The notes under the pieces were generated by a model that saw nothing but the letters and a program-made list of their open reading frames with translations, was not told the DNA's origin and did no database searches. 57,575 nucleotides of DNA from Bacteroidales bacterium UBA1680 (GTDB lineage Bacteria; Bacteroidota; Bacteroidia; Bacteroidales; UBA932). Shown one piece after another: positions 57,247-57,575 of this stretch (within the stretch, counting starts at the first letter, position 1; each line of letters opens with the position of its first letter). The stretch is taken from the NCBI GenBank assembly GCA_002320605.1, contig DCKG01000013.1, forward strand, positions 1 through 57,575, given 5' to 3'. A program made the translations under genes and the position numbers.

Positions 57247-57575
57247 ATGCGAAAACTAAGCTTTCTATTCCTGGCTATACTCGCAATCTCTTCCTCCTGT
57301 CGTAACGGCCCCGGGACAGGACAAACCTACGAGAGCTTCTACGGCCTCGGATTCCAGATTAAGGACGACCGGCTGAACTGCTGGACGTATCCCTCGCCGG
57401 GAAGCAACCTCATCAATACGGTCATAGACACAGGCTACGTTTCAAAGCCGCTCAAGTTCATGAACGCCACCGCCTGGAGCATAAGGATGAAGCTGAAGAT
57501 GGACATGGTCACGGGATTCCCGATACTGCTCCCGCGCCTGGGAGGAAGGAACCTGAAAGTGAAGGTCTTCTACAG
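57247..57575 (+). CDS. lipoprotein downstream of the hydrolase (partial), possible immunity protein
   Basis: Starts 8 bp after the cargo stop and runs off the right edge; 109 codons are visible. A signal peptide with lipobox AISSSC (Cys 18) begins the protein, followed by YESFYGLGFQIKDDRLNCW and later LKFMNATAWSIRMKLKMD. No family recognised. It shares the GC-rich composition of the cargo. Tight linkage to a secreted hydrolase and envelope anchoring make an immunity role plausible; this is inference. Confidence 0.6.
   Translation, partial: MRKLSFLFLAILAISSSCRNGPGTGQTYESFYGLGFQIKDDRLNCWTYPSPGSNLINTVIDTGYVSKPLKFMNATAWSIRMKLKMDMVTGFPILLPRLGGRNLKVKVFY

Overview
The window looks like a chromosomal segment of a Bacteroidales-type member of the Bacteroidota. 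The signs are promoters of the form TTTG - about 19 bp - TAnnTTTG, a SusD fragment, GH106-type hydrolases, a Bacteroides-style NfnAB pair, an indolepyruvate oxidoreductase operon and a small HTH gene ahead of a C39-type secretion operon. Several of these point to an anaerobic, possibly gut-associated lifestyle. Family or genus cannot be assigned from sequence alone. GC is a little under 50 percent.

Layout. 1-2.6 kb: the tail of an unknown gene, an MFS transporter and an endonuclease/exonuclease/phosphatase-fold protein. 2.7-6.4 kb: cobalamin-dependent methionine synthase. 6.6-10.8 kb: four genes that together look like a polyprenyl-phosphate-sugar lipid A glycosylation module (GT2, LAB_N membrane protein, ArnT/Rgt-type GT, UDP-glucuronate 4-epimerase). 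10.9-13.3 kb: an acetyltransferase, a DEDDh exonuclease, an hrpB remnant, then a thioredoxin lipoprotein and MarR regulator behind twin palindromic operators. 13.3-16.4 kb: electron-bifurcating NfnAB with a PrsW-type protease. 16.4-23.8 kb: a His-rich protein, the CzcB-CzcA-CzcC metal efflux system, and convergent RidA and ZIP genes. 23.9-27.5 kb: FtsH, a zinc alcohol dehydrogenase and a Mom/GNAT-like protein.

27.5-41 kb is a decaying accessory region. It holds a shredded GH106 copy, a shredded esterase, a truncated UbiA-family gene, an intact GH106, a LacI-controlled nucleoside-to-ribose-5-phosphate operon, two copies of a dispersed repeat, a collapsed group IIC intron sitting directly behind a terminator, and a 5'-truncated susD. 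41-50.5 kb returns to core-like content: a conserved acidic protein, a four-gene overlapping operon for reductive or oxidative aromatic 2-oxoacid metabolism (IorA, IorB, aminotransferase, CoA transferase), an ECF sigma / membrane protein / GIN-domain protein operon, and a YgiQ radical SAM protein.

50.7-57.6 kb: a third copy of the dispersed repeat is followed by a self-contained secretion island. It encodes a small HTH regulator, a TolC-type channel, an HlyD-type adaptor, a C39 peptidase-ABC exporter, a cargo with a double-glycine-type leader and a CHAP-like cysteine amidase/peptidase fold, and a lipoprotein that runs off the end. This is the best candidate for a poorly described system: a leader-processed, type I-exported peptidoglycan hydrolase with a possible surface immunity partner. 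A second window-wide signal is strong over-use of the hexamer GAATAT/ATATTC on both strands and in all frames, which is much weaker inside the secretion island.
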